Shown in pieces: positions 43,994 to 53,413 of a stretch of DNA of 64,000 bases. The DNA lies in assembly GCF_024723255.1 (NCBI RefSeq), contig NZ_JANIAC010000001.1:697548-761547 (forward strand). The letters run 5' to 3'. This DNA comes from Aestuariibaculum sp. M13 (GTDB taxonomy: Bacteria > Bacteroidota > Bacteroidia > Flavobacteriales > Flavobacteriaceae). Under the pieces are notes generated by a model. That model ran no database searches. It had not been told where the DNA came from and saw only the letters and a list, made by a program, of their open reading frames with translations. The translations under genes were made by a program, and so were the position numbers. How positions within the stretch are numbered: position 1 is the first letter of the stretch; each line of letters starts with the position of its first letter.

Positions 43994-44971
43994 TTATTGA
44001 TCTAACAAATATGCAAAAATTAACGGAGCAACAATAGTTGCATCACTTTCTATAATAAATTTAGGGGTGTCGATATCTAATTTACCCCAGGTAATTTTTT
44101 CGTTTGGTACTGCTCCAGAATAAGAACCGTAACTTGTTGTAGAGTCACTAATCTGGCAGAAATAACTCCAGAAAGGTACGTCATGCATTTCCATATCCTG
44201 GTATAGCATTGGCACCACACAAATTGGGAAATCTCCAGCAATACCTCCTCCAATTTGAAAAAACCCTACGCCTTTTCCTGAAGAATTTTTTGGATACCAA
44301 TCGGCTAACCACATCATGTATTCAATACCACTTTTCATGGTTGAAGCTTTAAATTCGCCTTTAATACAGTATGATGCAAAAATGTTACCCATAGTACTGT
44401 CTTCCCATCCTGGAACAACAATTGGTAAATTTTTCTCGGCAGCAGCAATCATCCAAGAATCTTTAGGATCAATCTCGTAGTATTGCTCTAAAACCCCTGA
44501 ATTTAACATTTGATACATGAATTCATGTGGAAAATAACGCTCTCCAGATTTATCGGCTTTATTCCAGATATCGTATAAATGTGATTGTAATCTTCTAAAT
44601 GCTTCCTCTTCCGGAATACAAGTATCTGTAACACGATTATAGTGGTTTTCTAATAAATCCCACTCTTCCTGTGGCGATAAATCACGGTAATTTGGCACAC
44701 GTTTATAAGAATTGTGCGCTACTAAATTCATGATATCTTCTTCAAGATTTGCCCCTGTACAAGAGATGATATGAACTTTATCTTGACGAATCATTTCAGC
44801 TAACGACTTTCCTAACTCGGCAGTACTCATTGCACCCGCCAAAGTCACCATCATTTTACCTCCTTCTAACAAGTGTGTTTCATAACCCTTTGCGGCATCT
44901 ACTAAAGCAGCTGCGTTAAAGTGTAAATAATTTTTTTCTATAAATTGTGAAATTGGTCCTTTAGTACTCAT
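43994..44971 (-). CDS. Deoxyhypusine synthase-family protein
   Basis: Members transfer the aminobutyl part of spermidine using NAD. The 325 residues have the Gly-rich NAD region (QIGGGIAGDFPI), GSYSGAVPNE and the active-site Lys297 in TWGKLD, at the position of the eukaryotic catalytic lysine. Bacteria lack eIF5A, so the acceptor must be different; homospermidine or a related polyamine product is a reasonable guess. It lies 173 bases downstream of arginine decarboxylase on the same strand. Confidence 0.85.
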   Translation of the reverse strand: MSTKGPISQFIEKNYLHFNAAALVDAAKGYETHLLEGGKMMVTLAGAMSTAELGKSLAEMIRQDKVHIISCTGANLEEDIMNLVAHNSYKRVPNYRDLSPQEEWDLLENHYNRVTDTCIPEEEAFRRLQSHLYDIWNKADKSGERYFPHEFMYQMLNSGVLEQYYEIDPKDSWMIAAAEKNLPIVVPGWEDSTMGNIFASYCIKGEFKASTMKSGIEYMMWLADWYPKNSSGKGVGFFQIGGGIAGDFPICVVPMLYQDMEMHDVPFWSYFCQISDSTTSYGSYSGAVPNEKITWGKLDIDTPKFIIESDATIVAPLIFAYLLDQ

Positions 44972-45144
44972 TTTCTTAACTCTTTAATATTGTTTTTGCA
45001 GAATCTCAGATAATTACTTCCTAAATCTACATGTATAAATTTATAACTTAACCTTTTATAATACAATCTTGCTATTAAACAATTCTGAAATTTGTATTCA
45101 TTCTAAAACCTTAATTCAATAAATACGCTTTTCTTATTCGTTTT

Positions 45145-46542
45145 TTAGTTCTCGTAACCTAAAATTTTAAGCAGATCTTCACTTTTTTGTTGTTCACTAA
45201 ATAATGATGTTGTGATGTTTCCATCTTCATCTCTATCAATTAAAATATGCTTTGGCGACGGAATTAAACAGTGCTGTAAGCCACCAAAACCACCAATCGT
45301 TTCCTGGTATGCTCCTGTATTGAAGAAACCAAGATACAAAGGTTTTTCTTTGTTATACTTCGGCAGGTAAATAGCATTCATATGCTGTTCACTGTTGTAA
45401 TAATCGTCACTATCACAGGTTAGACCTCCTAATAACACACGCTCATAACTTTCATGCCAACGGTTAATTGGCAATAAAATGAAACGCTTGTTAATAGCCC
45501 AGGTATCAGGAAGTGTGGTAATGAACGATGAATTAATCATATTCCACTTTTCACGGTCGTTTTGTTGCTTTTGGTACAACACTTCGTAAATAGCTCCACC
45601 ACTTTCTCCAACGGTAAAACTACCAAACTCAGTAAAAATATGTGGTACTGGAACTTCTTCATCTTCACAAGCTAATTTAATCTGATTGATAATTTCATCA
45701 ACCATATATTCGTAATCAAATTCAAATGCTAATGAATTTTTAATTGGGAAACCTCCACCAATATTTAAACTATCTAACGACGGACAAATCTTTTTAAGAC
45801 TCGTGTAAACTTTTAAACATTTATGTAACTCGTTCCAGTAATATGCATTGTCGCGGATACCTGTGTTAATAAAAAAGTGTAACATTTTAAGTTTTACCTT
45901 TTTATTACCCTGAATTTGATTTTTATAAAACGGAACGATATTTTTATATCCAATACCTAATCTTGAGGTATAAAACTCGAACTTTGGCTCTTCCTCTGAT
46001 GCTATACGAATACCTACGTTAAATTTACCTTCAATTTCCTGAGACAATAAATCTAATTCTTCGTAATTATCAATAATTGGAATCGCATTTTTATGACCAT
46101 TATTTATAAGCCTCGCAATGTTAGTTACATATTGTGAACGCTTGAATCCATTACTAATCACATAAGTTTCATCGGTAATTTTACCTTCCTTTTTAAGATT
46201 TTCAACTATATCAATATCAAATGCTGATGATGTTTCTATGTGAATATCATTCTTTAAAGCTTCGTTTAATACGTGCTTAAAATGTGAACTTTTTGTACAA
46301 TAACAATAATGGTATTTCCCTTTGTATTTATTGTTTTTTAAAGCTTTTTTAAACCACCCTTTTGCCTTGTTAATATTATTTGAGATTTGCGGTAAATAAG
46401 TAAACTTTAAAGGCGCACCATACTCTTCTACTAACGCCATTAAATCTATATCATGAAACTGTAAGTGCTTTTCTTCCAGTTTAAATTCTTCTTGTGGAAA
46501 ATCGAAAGTTTGATTAATTAAATCTATGTATTTGGTATTCAT
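45145..46542 (-). CDS. speA: Biosynthetic arginine decarboxylase
   Basis: This alanine-racemase-fold PLP enzyme converts arginine to agmatine for polyamine synthesis. The 465 residues carry the PLP lysine Lys84 in YCYCTKSSH, the phosphate-binding NIGGGFPI, and the active-site Cys in GGLTCDSDDYY. It is shorter than the E. coli SpeA (658 aa) and matches the compact Bacteroidetes type. Followed in the same direction by a DHS-like gene. Confidence 0.9.
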   Translation of the reverse strand: MNTKYIDLINQTFDFPQEEFKLEEKHLQFHDIDLMALVEEYGAPLKFTYLPQISNNINKAKGWFKKALKNNKYKGKYHYCYCTKSSHFKHVLNEALKNDIHIETSSAFDIDIVENLKKEGKITDETYVISNGFKRSQYVTNIARLINNGHKNAIPIIDNYEELDLLSQEIEGKFNVGIRIASEEEPKFEFYTSRLGIGYKNIVPFYKNQIQGNKKVKLKMLHFFINTGIRDNAYYWNELHKCLKVYTSLKKICPSLDSLNIGGGFPIKNSLAFEFDYEYMVDEIINQIKLACEDEEVPVPHIFTEFGSFTVGESGGAIYEVLYQKQQNDREKWNMINSSFITTLPDTWAINKRFILLPINRWHESYERVLLGGLTCDSDDYYNSEQHMNAIYLPKYNKEKPLYLGFFNTGAYQETIGGFGGLQHCLIPSPKHILIDRDEDGNITTSLFSEQQKSEDLLKILGYEN

Positions 46543-46956
46543 TATTTTATTTTAAATATTTAAAAATGAGAATTATAATATAATTCATTATTAAGTTAAT
46601 ATCAAATAAAATATATCAAACTTGTAGTTGAGGATGGGTCGTAGGAATAAAGCCAAACAAATGTTGGCTTAAAAAAACATAACATGCGGAAGCTAGCTCT
46701 AAAATTCGGTTACTTAATCTATAAGCTGCTCTTGAAAATGACTCCCTATTGTTCAAAAGCCCGAACATAAAAACAGATTTCAATTGTTCAGCTAAATAAG
46801 TTACAAATGAACTACAAAAAAATGAATTTCAAACTCTTTTGAATATTTTTTTTGAATATTTTTTTCAACCAGTAAACACGGGACATTCCGCTCCTATACT
46901 GCCTTCAGACACTTTTATCTCTTGTTTTTTTTCTACAAAATTCGTTAGTTTTGATC
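46543..46956. other. Spacer without recognised gene upstream of speA
   Basis: This 414-base stretch between the speA start and the terminator below holds no convincing gene. The only open frames are short and not family-like. There is a weak hairpin (AAGCCAA/TTGGCTT, 46650-46670) and a direct repeat of a TTTGAATATTTTT unit at 46837-46865. No consensus TAnnTTTG for speA was found on the minus strand. Confidence 0.5.
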
Positions 46957-46993
46957 AAAAAAAAGACCAGCGTATAAAAATTCACCGGTCTTT
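46957..46993 (-). terminator. Terminator of the mevalonate/pseudouridine-synthase run
   Basis: AAAGACC (46962-46968) and GGTCTTT (46987-46993) pair; on the minus strand a run of T follows (46964-46957). It lies 28 bases past the stop of the gene at 47021. Confidence 0.65.
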
Positions 46994-47020
46994 ATATTTT
47001 TTGGCACTGGTATTTACTTC

Positions 47021-47896
47021 TTAAAGCATTTTTAAACTGTTCAGTTCCTGCTCTGTTAAATGCTTCCAGTGACCTCTAGGAATATCCTTTTTTGTTAAAT
47101 GTGCAATAGCTACACAATCTAAACTTACAATATCGTAATTCAGGTGTTCAAAAATAGTTCGGATGATATTATTTCCGGTATTTTTAATTTTTAAACCAAC
47201 TTCTTTTTTAGAAGCTCCTTCGATATAGCTAATCTCTTCTACAGTGATTAATTTATCTTCAACTTTTATTCCTGCTTGAATCTTCTTTAGGTCTTCTAAC
47301 TTTAAATTTTTACTTAATTCAATATGGAATAAACGAGGCACACCGTTCTTAGAATTTGTAAACTTATTAACAATCGTTTCATCGTTTGTAAATAAGATTA
47401 AGCCTTTCGAGTTACGTCCTAAACGACCAATAGGCTTAATTCTTGAACTTGTCGCGTTAGCAACTAAATCCATCACGGTTCTACCTTTACCCTCACTTGT
47501 TGTTGTTGCAAATCCTTTAGGTTTATTTAATAAAACATATGCCTTTTTCTCAGGGTTAATGCGAGAACCATCATAACGTACTTCGTCTCCTGGCTTTACT
47601 TTGTATCCCATTTCGGTAACTACAACGCCATTTACAGTAACAAGACCGGTGGCAATGTGTACATCGGCTTCCCTGCGTGAACACATACCAGAATTGGCAA
47701 CATATTTATTTAAACGAATCTCGTCCGGATTCGATGCTTTTTGATTTGAGCTTATCTTTTTTACAGGTGCATTTCCTCTGGCAAAGCTTTTTGTGTTTGA
47801 ATTAGCAACACCTCGGCTGCTGTTCTTTTTTGCGCCACTTTGCTGCCCTCTTCCTGAAGGTTTTCCTTTTCTATTTGTCCCTTGATTTCTGCTCAT
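47021..47896 (-). CDS. RsuA/RluB-family pseudouridine synthase-like protein, catalytic Asp missing
   Basis: The 291 residues comprise a basic disordered N-terminus (1-57), an S4 RNA-binding domain (about 58-105: IRLNKYVANSGMCSRREAD) and a pseudouridine synthase domain. In the family's GRLD motif, where Asp is the catalytic nucleophile, this protein reads PIGRLGRNSKG; the codon is GGA, giving Gly160. The usual RNRIVRRIFE is also altered (NNIIRTIFE). It is therefore probably inactive in isomerisation and may act as an RNA-binding or ribosome-assembly factor. Last gene of the run from the thioesterase. Confidence 0.8.
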   Translation of the reverse strand: MSRNQGTNRKGKPSGRGQQSGAKKNSSRGVANSNTKSFARGNAPVKKISSNQKASNPDEIRLNKYVANSGMCSRREADVHIATGLVTVNGVVVTEMGYKVKPGDEVRYDGSRINPEKKAYVLLNKPKGFATTTSEGKGRTVMDLVANATSSRIKPIGRLGRNSKGLILFTNDETIVNKFTNSKNGVPRLFHIELSKNLKLEDLKKIQAGIKVEDKLITVEEISYIEGASKKEVGLKIKNTGNNIIRTIFEHLNYDIVSLDCVAIAHLTKKDIPRGHWKHLTEQELNSLKML

Positions 47897-47940
47897 TGCT
47901 TACTAATTATTTTGTGCAAAGATAATCTATAATTCGTTGC

Positions 47941-48855
47941 CTAACGCATTAATGTAATTTTATTCAAAACCAGTGAAATATCAATAAGCGGAATACTAAA
48001 AACACCAGCCAGAATAATGAATTTTAAAATATTATGAAGTATTAAATACTGTAATTTACTATTTGATTTCCAGAGTAAAAACTGAAACACGACTAAAAGA
48101 AAGATACTCGCATAAAAGAAATAACTCATCTTCCCCACATGAAATTTATCTATTAACAAATACGCAGGAATCACGGTTAGAACGCAAAGAATAGTCAACA
48201 TTACTTTTGAAGCTTTCTCTCCGTAAACAATGGGAATGGTTTTATAACCCTGTGCCATATCGCCCTTTATATTTTCCAGGTCTTTGGTGAGCTCTCGCAT
48301 TGAAATCATTAAAAACAAAAACATGGCGTGTACAAAAATGACATGCTCAAAATTTTTATAATAAATGAAAATGATAAAAAATGGCGTGATTGTTAGAATT
48401 GCCGATGTTAAATTCCCAACGAATGGCAACTTCTTAAGTTTATGTGAATAAAACCAGATACCGAAAATATACACTGAAAAGAACACAACTGCTCTAAACG
48501 ACACATAACTCGCCAGAATAACAGCCAGAAAATTAAGAACAAAATACAACGAAAGCTTCGTATTCTGACTCACCAACCTATCTAGCATCGATTTTTGTGG
48601 CCTGTTGATTAAATCTTTCTCCGAATCGTAAAAATTATTAATAATATACCCCCCTGCAATGGTCATCGCACTAGCCATTACCAGCATGAATAAATTTAAA
48701 TCAAACACCACCGATTTAACAGGCAAATGATTTCCTAAAATATAAATACTCGCCAAATACTGCGCGATAACAACAATAAGAATGTTGTAACCACGAACCA
48801 CAGAAAACATACTAAAAAATTTAATTAAAATATGTTTCTGTCTTCGGTTAAGCAT
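47941..48855 (-). CDS. UbiA-family prenyltransferase
   Basis: An integral membrane prenyltransferase of 304 residues with about 8-9 spans. The Mg/prenyl-diphosphate motif is NNFYDSEKD (about 73-81), followed by NRP, and a second Asp motif (ELTKDLENIKGD) is present in the loop about 190-200. It is close to geranylgeranylglycerol-phosphate transferases but the acceptor is unproven. It lies next to mevalonate enzymes, consistent with isoprenoid supply. Confidence 0.85.
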   Translation of the reverse strand: MLNRRQKHILIKFFSMFSVVRGYNILIVVIAQYLASIYILGNHLPVKSVVFDLNLFMLVMASAMTIAGGYIINNFYDSEKDLINRPQKSMLDRLVSQNTKLSLYFVLNFLAVILASYVSFRAVVFFSVYIFGIWFYSHKLKKLPFVGNLTSAILTITPFFIIFIYYKNFEHVIFVHAMFLFLMISMRELTKDLENIKGDMAQGYKTIPIVYGEKASKVMLTILCVLTVIPAYLLIDKFHVGKMSYFFYASIFLLVVFQFLLWKSNSKLQYLILHNILKFIILAGVFSIPLIDISLVLNKITLMR

Positions 48856-48904
48856 ATAATAAAATGTTTATGAGATTCTGAAAAGTTTCAGAATGACAGA
48901 AGTT

Positions 48905-49834
48905 TTAGAAGTTATAAACAACCTCTAATTTATATTCAGATAGAGCTAATTTGGCTTTTTCAATATCTTCGGTAAATCCTAAGATATAACCGCCACCACC
49001 AGAACCACAAAGTTTAAGGTAGTAATCGTTAGTCTCCAATCCTTTTTTCCAAAGCTCGTGAAATTGTTTTGGGATCATAGGTTTAAAATGACTTAACACC
49101 ACTTTAGATAACTGCTTTGTATTTTGAAATAACGATTTAACATCGCCTTTTAAGAAATCGTCAACGCAGGCATCGGTATGTTTTATAAACTGATCTTTAA
49201 GCATACTACGGAACCCTTCCTGTTTCATGTTTTCCATAAAAATACTAATCATTGGTGCTGTTTCACCAACAATACCACTATCTAATAAAAATACGGCGCC
49301 TTTACCATCTGGTTTTTGCGACGGAATTCCAGTCGCTTCAATATTATCTTTAGAATTGATTAAAATTGGAATGCTTAAATAACTGTTTAAAGGATCTAAC
49401 CCTGATGATTTACCGTGGAAAAATGACTCCATTTCAGAAAAAATGGTTTTAAGTTGTAACAGTTTTTCACGCGTTAAATTTTCTAAAACCGTTATTTTAT
49501 CCTGAGCATAGTTATAATAAATAGCAGCTACTAAAGCCCCGCTACTTCCTACACCATACCCTTGTGGAATAGAAGAATCGAAGTACATACCTTCCTCCAC
49601 ATCTTTCTTCAAAGCTGCAATATCGAAAGTTACCAACTCCGGGTTAATGGTTTCTAAATAATCAGCGAAACGCTTTAAGCTTTTATTCGATTGAATAGCC
49701 TCTTCAGTAGGGTTCTCTGAAACTTTCAGCGCCCCATTATAAAAATTATAAGGAATAGATAAACCTTTGGAGTCTTTGATGATTCCATACTCACCAAAAA
49801 GTAAAATTTTCGAGTAAAAAAGAGGTCCTTTCAT
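48905..49834 (-). CDS. mvk: Mevalonate kinase (GHMP family)
   Basis: Mevalonate kinase phosphorylates mevalonate with ATP. The 309 residues have LLFGEYGIIKDSKG near the start, the GHMP ATP loop GYGVGSSGALVA at about 93-105, HGKSSGLDPLNSY, and a C-terminal KLCGSGGGGYILG. Adjacency (59-base gap) to diphosphomevalonate decarboxylase fixes the pathway. Phosphomevalonate kinase is not in this window. Confidence 0.88.
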   Translation of the reverse strand: MKGPLFYSKILLFGEYGIIKDSKGLSIPYNFYNGALKVSENPTEEAIQSNKSLKRFADYLETINPELVTFDIAALKKDVEEGMYFDSSIPQGYGVGSSGALVAAIYYNYAQDKITVLENLTREKLLQLKTIFSEMESFFHGKSSGLDPLNSYLSIPILINSKDNIEATGIPSQKPDGKGAVFLLDSGIVGETAPMISIFMENMKQEGFRSMLKDQFIKHTDACVDDFLKGDVKSLFQNTKQLSKVVLSHFKPMIPKQFHELWKKGLETNDYYLKLCGSGGGGYILGFTEDIEKAKLALSEYKLEVVYNF

Positions 49835-49893
49835 AAGTTATATTCAATTAGCTAAGCGCTTAAAACCAATATTTTATACAAAGATAAGAATAT

Positions 49894-50979
49894 TTATTGT
49901 ACTTGTTTCGCACCGAAACCTATCTGATCGCAAATATATTGCTCGTTTTGACAATATGCAACTAACTCGTTCTTAATAAATTCTAAGATTTCTTCTGATT
50001 CCTGTTTCGGGTATAACACGTGTACATTTGCTCCGGCATCTAAAGTAAATCCAATATGCGCCCCAGTTTCATTCCTAAACGCCCAGATTTTATTAATAAT
50101 TTCCAGAGTATTTGGTTTCATTAAAATAAAATATGGCATACTGGTCATCATCATGGCATGCAGCGTTAAGGCTTCACTTTCAATCAAGCTGATAAACGCA
50201 TCCAGATCACCGGACTCTAAAATAGGCTTTAACTTTTCCAAATTATCATGGGCCTGAGCAAATCGGTTTTGTGCATACGGATGATTAAACATTAAATTAT
50301 GACCAACCGTGCTACTCACCTGCTTTTCGCCTTTATCAACCAACAGAATGGTATCTTGATACTCCTTAAAATTCTCATGAACAGCATACGGATATTTCAC
50401 ACCAAACAAATCACTACTTCCTTCAACAACTTCGTTTTCACCCCAAACAATTAAATCGCCTTCAAGACTTCTACAAGCACTTCCAGAGCCTAATCGTGCT
50501 AAAAAAGATGCTTTTTGATTGAAATATTCTTCTGAAAGTTCTTCTGAAACCAACTGCTTTTCAACACTCATTAAACACAAAGCCATGGCACTCATCCCAC
50601 TAGCAGACGAAGCAATTCCAGAACTGTGCGGGAAGGTGTTTTGAGTTTCAACTACAAATTTATAGTCTTTTAAAAATGGCACATAAGATTCTACGCGCTT
50701 AAAAAAAGTTTCAATTTTAGGCTTAAAATCATCTTTTTTTTCGCCATCTAAATACACCTCAAAATCGAAATCGGACGCATCATCCTTTTTTTCAAAAGTT
50801 AAGGTCGTTATGGTTTTACAGTTGTTAAGCGTAAAACTGATAGATGGATTTTCAGGAATCTGATTTTTCTTCTTTCCCCAGTATTTCACTAAGGCAATAT
50901 TACTTGGCGACTCCCAGGTTACCTTACCCTGAGCTACTGTTTCTGTATATGTTTGAGGAATAAATTGTGCTACGGTCAT
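49894..50979 (-). CDS. mvaD: Diphosphomevalonate decarboxylase
   Basis: This GHMP-fold enzyme makes isopentenyl diphosphate from mevalonate diphosphate using ATP. In its 361 residues NIALVKYWGKK, the ATP loop SSGIASSASGMSA, and LGSGSACRS are visible, together with the late TLDAGANVHVLYP. It is near the end of a tightly packed minus-strand run: the DUF1697 gene ends 3 bases upstream of its start. Confidence 0.92.
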   Translation of the reverse strand: MTVAQFIPQTYTETVAQGKVTWESPSNIALVKYWGKKKNQIPENPSISFTLNNCKTITTLTFEKKDDASDFDFEVYLDGEKKDDFKPKIETFFKRVESYVPFLKDYKFVVETQNTFPHSSGIASSASGMSAMALCLMSVEKQLVSEELSEEYFNQKASFLARLGSGSACRSLEGDLIVWGENEVVEGSSDLFGVKYPYAVHENFKEYQDTILLVDKGEKQVSSTVGHNLMFNHPYAQNRFAQAHDNLEKLKPILESGDLDAFISLIESEALTLHAMMMTSMPYFILMKPNTLEIINKIWAFRNETGAHIGFTLDAGANVHVLYPKQESEEILEFIKNELVAYCQNEQYICDQIGFGAKQVQ

Positions 50980-50982
50980 GTC

Positions 50983-51519
50983 TTAATATTCTGCCGACAA
51001 AGATAACAACTTTAGCATAGTATTATAATTTCTTGCCGTTGCTATGACGTTTAATTTACGCTCGAAAAAATTATTATTGAATTTCGTTTTACCATATCCG
51101 TTTGAACTGAAGAAATAAATACAATTTTCGGTAATAGTGAATTGTTCTTCGGAAGCACTTAATTGCTGAATTCCTTTAACTAATTCAGCATTTGGTTCTT
51201 CAAACAACAACATAAAATAGCTTTTCTTTTTTTCTTCTTCGGAAAACGGACTCGCTTCGAAAATAGTTTGAAAAACTTCAGGGGTTTTCACCAATACAGA
51301 AACATCGAAACCGAATTGTTTTAAAATGGCTTTTGAAATAGTTTCTGCTATTGATTTTTCATCTTTTACATCCGACTGAAACACCACATTTCCACTTTGA
51401 ATATAGGTTTTAACATTATTAAACCCTTCTTCAGCGAGTAACTTACGTAAATCTGCCATCGGAATTTTCTTTTGACCGCTAACGTTTATCCCTCGAAGTA
51501 ATGCGATGTAGGGTTTCAT
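50983..51519 (-). CDS. DUF1697 protein
   Basis: A 178-residue cytosolic protein of the DUF1697 family: IALLRGINVSGQKKIPMADL at the start, KTYIQSGNVVFQS and NAELVKGIQQL are typical. The biochemical role is unknown. Its ATG overlaps the stop of the upstream oxidoreductase (ATGA) and it ends 3 bases before mvaD. Confidence 0.85.
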   Translation of the reverse strand: MKPYIALLRGINVSGQKKIPMADLRKLLAEEGFNNVKTYIQSGNVVFQSDVKDEKSIAETISKAILKQFGFDVSVLVKTPEVFQTIFEASPFSEEEKKKSYFMLLFEEPNAELVKGIQQLSASEEQFTITENCIYFFSSNGYGKTKFNNNFFERKLNVIATARNYNTMLKLLSLSAEY

Positions 51520-52727
51520 TTTGCTATAGCCTTTGAAGCAATATACGCGCCTGTCCAGGCATTTTGAAAGTTAAATCCGCCAGTTACGGCATCTATGTTT
51601 AATACTTCTCCAGCAAAAAACAGATTTTTATGAATTCGGCTTTCAAAAGTTTTAAAGTTAATTTCCTTTAAATCGACACCTCCTGCCGTTACAAACTCAT
51701 CTTTAAACGTACTTTTCCCATCAACATTAAAAACGGCTTTGGTTAACTGACCAGCCAACGCTTCTAATTGTTGTTTATTTAAATCGGCCCAACGGGTTTC
51801 TTCATTCATATTTGAAGCTAAAACCATTTGATGCCATAAGCGTTTTGGTAAATCGAATTGTGTCGATTTGAACACGGTTTTCTTAGCCAAATCCTGTTTC
51901 AAAACTTTTAATTCTTCCAGACAATCTTCAAACGACTGTCTGATAAAATTAATTTCTATTTGAAATTTATAATCCAGCTTAGCCAGCTCCACCGCACCAA
52001 AGGCCGACAACTTTAAAATAGACGGTGCACTCATTCCCCAATGCGTAATTAACAATGGACCTTCGCTATACAAATTGGTTCCTAAAACCGAAACCTCAAC
52101 ATGCGAAGCCACAACTCCTGGAATATCCTTAATGCGTTTATCGTTAATATTAAACGTGAATAACGACGGTACCGGTTGTGAAATGGTGTGTCCTAAATTC
52201 TCAAGAAGTTTCCAGAATTTAACACTGCTTCCGGTTGCAATTAACAAAGTTTCACACTGAAACATTTCGTCTTTGGTATGAATCTCAAATCCTTCATCTA
52301 AAGGTTGAATATCTGAAACATTCTGACTGTACAATATCTCAACCTGATGCTTTTTAGCTTCATTTAAAAAACAATCGATAATAGTTTGTGATGAATTCGA
52401 CTCCGGAAACATACGTCCGTCATCTTCAATTTTTAAAGGCACGCCGCGTTTTTCAAACCATTCAATAGTATCACCTGTCATAAACTGATGGAAAGGTCCT
52501 AAAAGTTCCTTCTCACCACGCGGGTAATTCTTTATTAATTCCTGCGGAATAAATTCGGCATGCGTCACATTACAGCGACCACCACCAGATATTTTCACCT
52601 TTTGAAGTCCTTCTTTTGCCTTTTCTAAAATAACGACTTTTAACTCCGGATTCTGCTCCGCAATGTTAATTGCCGCAAAAAAACCAGCTGCACCACCGCC
52701 AACTATAATAACATCGTATTGCTTCAT
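51516..52727 (-). CDS. BaiN/HI0933-like flavoprotein oxidoreductase
   Basis: This 403-residue FAD protein has the dinucleotide loop IIVGGGAAGFFAAI at the start, KISGGGRCNVTHAE, and the C-terminal AGEVLNIDAVTGGFNFQNAWTG block of the family. Members are NAD(P)/FAD-dependent reductases of uncertain substrate. It overlaps the genes on both sides by four bases (ATGA junctions), showing co-translation. Confidence 0.9.
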   Translation of the reverse strand: MKQYDVIIVGGGAAGFFAAINIAEQNPELKVVILEKAKEGLQKVKISGGGRCNVTHAEFIPQELIKNYPRGEKELLGPFHQFMTGDTIEWFEKRGVPLKIEDDGRMFPESNSSQTIIDCFLNEAKKHQVEILYSQNVSDIQPLDEGFEIHTKDEMFQCETLLIATGSSVKFWKLLENLGHTISQPVPSLFTFNINDKRIKDIPGVVASHVEVSVLGTNLYSEGPLLITHWGMSAPSILKLSAFGAVELAKLDYKFQIEINFIRQSFEDCLEELKVLKQDLAKKTVFKSTQFDLPKRLWHQMVLASNMNEETRWADLNKQQLEALAGQLTKAVFNVDGKSTFKDEFVTAGGVDLKEINFKTFESRIHKNLFFAGEVLNIDAVTGGFNFQNAWTGAYIASKAIAK

Positions 52728-53413
52728 ATTCTATCTGGATAGTCGGAAATGATACCATCTACACCATAACTTTTCATTCTGGCTATAGTTTCTTCATCAT
52801 TAACCGTCCACGTATTTACTTTATACCCTTTTGATTGGGCAAAATTAACGTTCTCGCGAGTTAATAAAGCAAAATTGGGATGAATAATTTTTGAATTAAT
52901 AGTTTCAGCAAATTCAATAGCTTCAGCCACATTGGCTTTCGTTAAAACGGCTAACGGAATTTGTTTATTCAATTTATAAACATCTTCCAACTCGTGATGC
53001 TGAAAACTAGACACAATAAAATCAGAATACTTCCAGCCTTTCTCATTAACATAAGTTTCAATAACCTCGCAGGTTTTTGCAGCCGTGTGTTTTCCTTTTA
53101 ATTCAATATTCAACAAGCAAGTTTTGTTTATTAAATCCAGAACTTCTTCAAGTGTTGGTATTTTATAATGTTCGTTAACTTTGAGTTCTTTCAGCTCGCT
53201 TAACGTTAGTTTACCAATTTCACCTGTGCCATTAGTCATGCGATCTAAAGTAAAATCGTGAAACACAACCAACTCTCCCGAAGCACACTCATGCACATCA
53301 ATTTCAATACCGTCTACATTAAAACTCAATGCCTTTTGTATCGAATCGATAGTGTTTTCTGCTACATATGCCAAAGCGCCTCGATGTCCCACTCTTAAAC
53401 CTTTGTAATTCAT
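52724..53413 (-). CDS. Glycerophosphodiester phosphodiesterase
   Basis: This 229-residue TIM-barrel phosphodiesterase hydrolyses glycerophosphodiesters to alcohol and glycerol-3-phosphate. The GDPD motif set is intact: HRG (10-12), ENT (19-21), EIDVH (Glu37, Asp39) and HD (52-53). There is no signal peptide, so it is cytoplasmic. Coupled by overlaps to the thioesterase before it and the flavoprotein after it. Confidence 0.9.
   Translation of the reverse strand: MNYKGLRVGHRGALAYVAENTIDSIQKALSFNVDGIEIDVHECASGELVVFHDFTLDRMTNGTGEIGKLTLSELKELKVNEHYKIPTLEEVLDLINKTCLLNIELKGKHTAAKTCEVIETYVNEKGWKYSDFIVSSFQHHELEDVYKLNKQIPLAVLTKANVAEAIEFAETINSKIIHPNFALLTRENVNFAQSKGYKVNTWTVNDEETIARMKSYGVDGIISDYPDRI

Noticed and set aside
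46837-46865. Direct repeat of a TTTGAATATTTTT unit
   Set aside because: Only two copies of AT-rich sequence; not a CRISPR, iteron set or mobile-element end on this evidence.
46839-47024. Short plus-strand frame in the speA spacer
   Set aside because: Built largely on T-rich repeat and a terminator; composition not protein-like.
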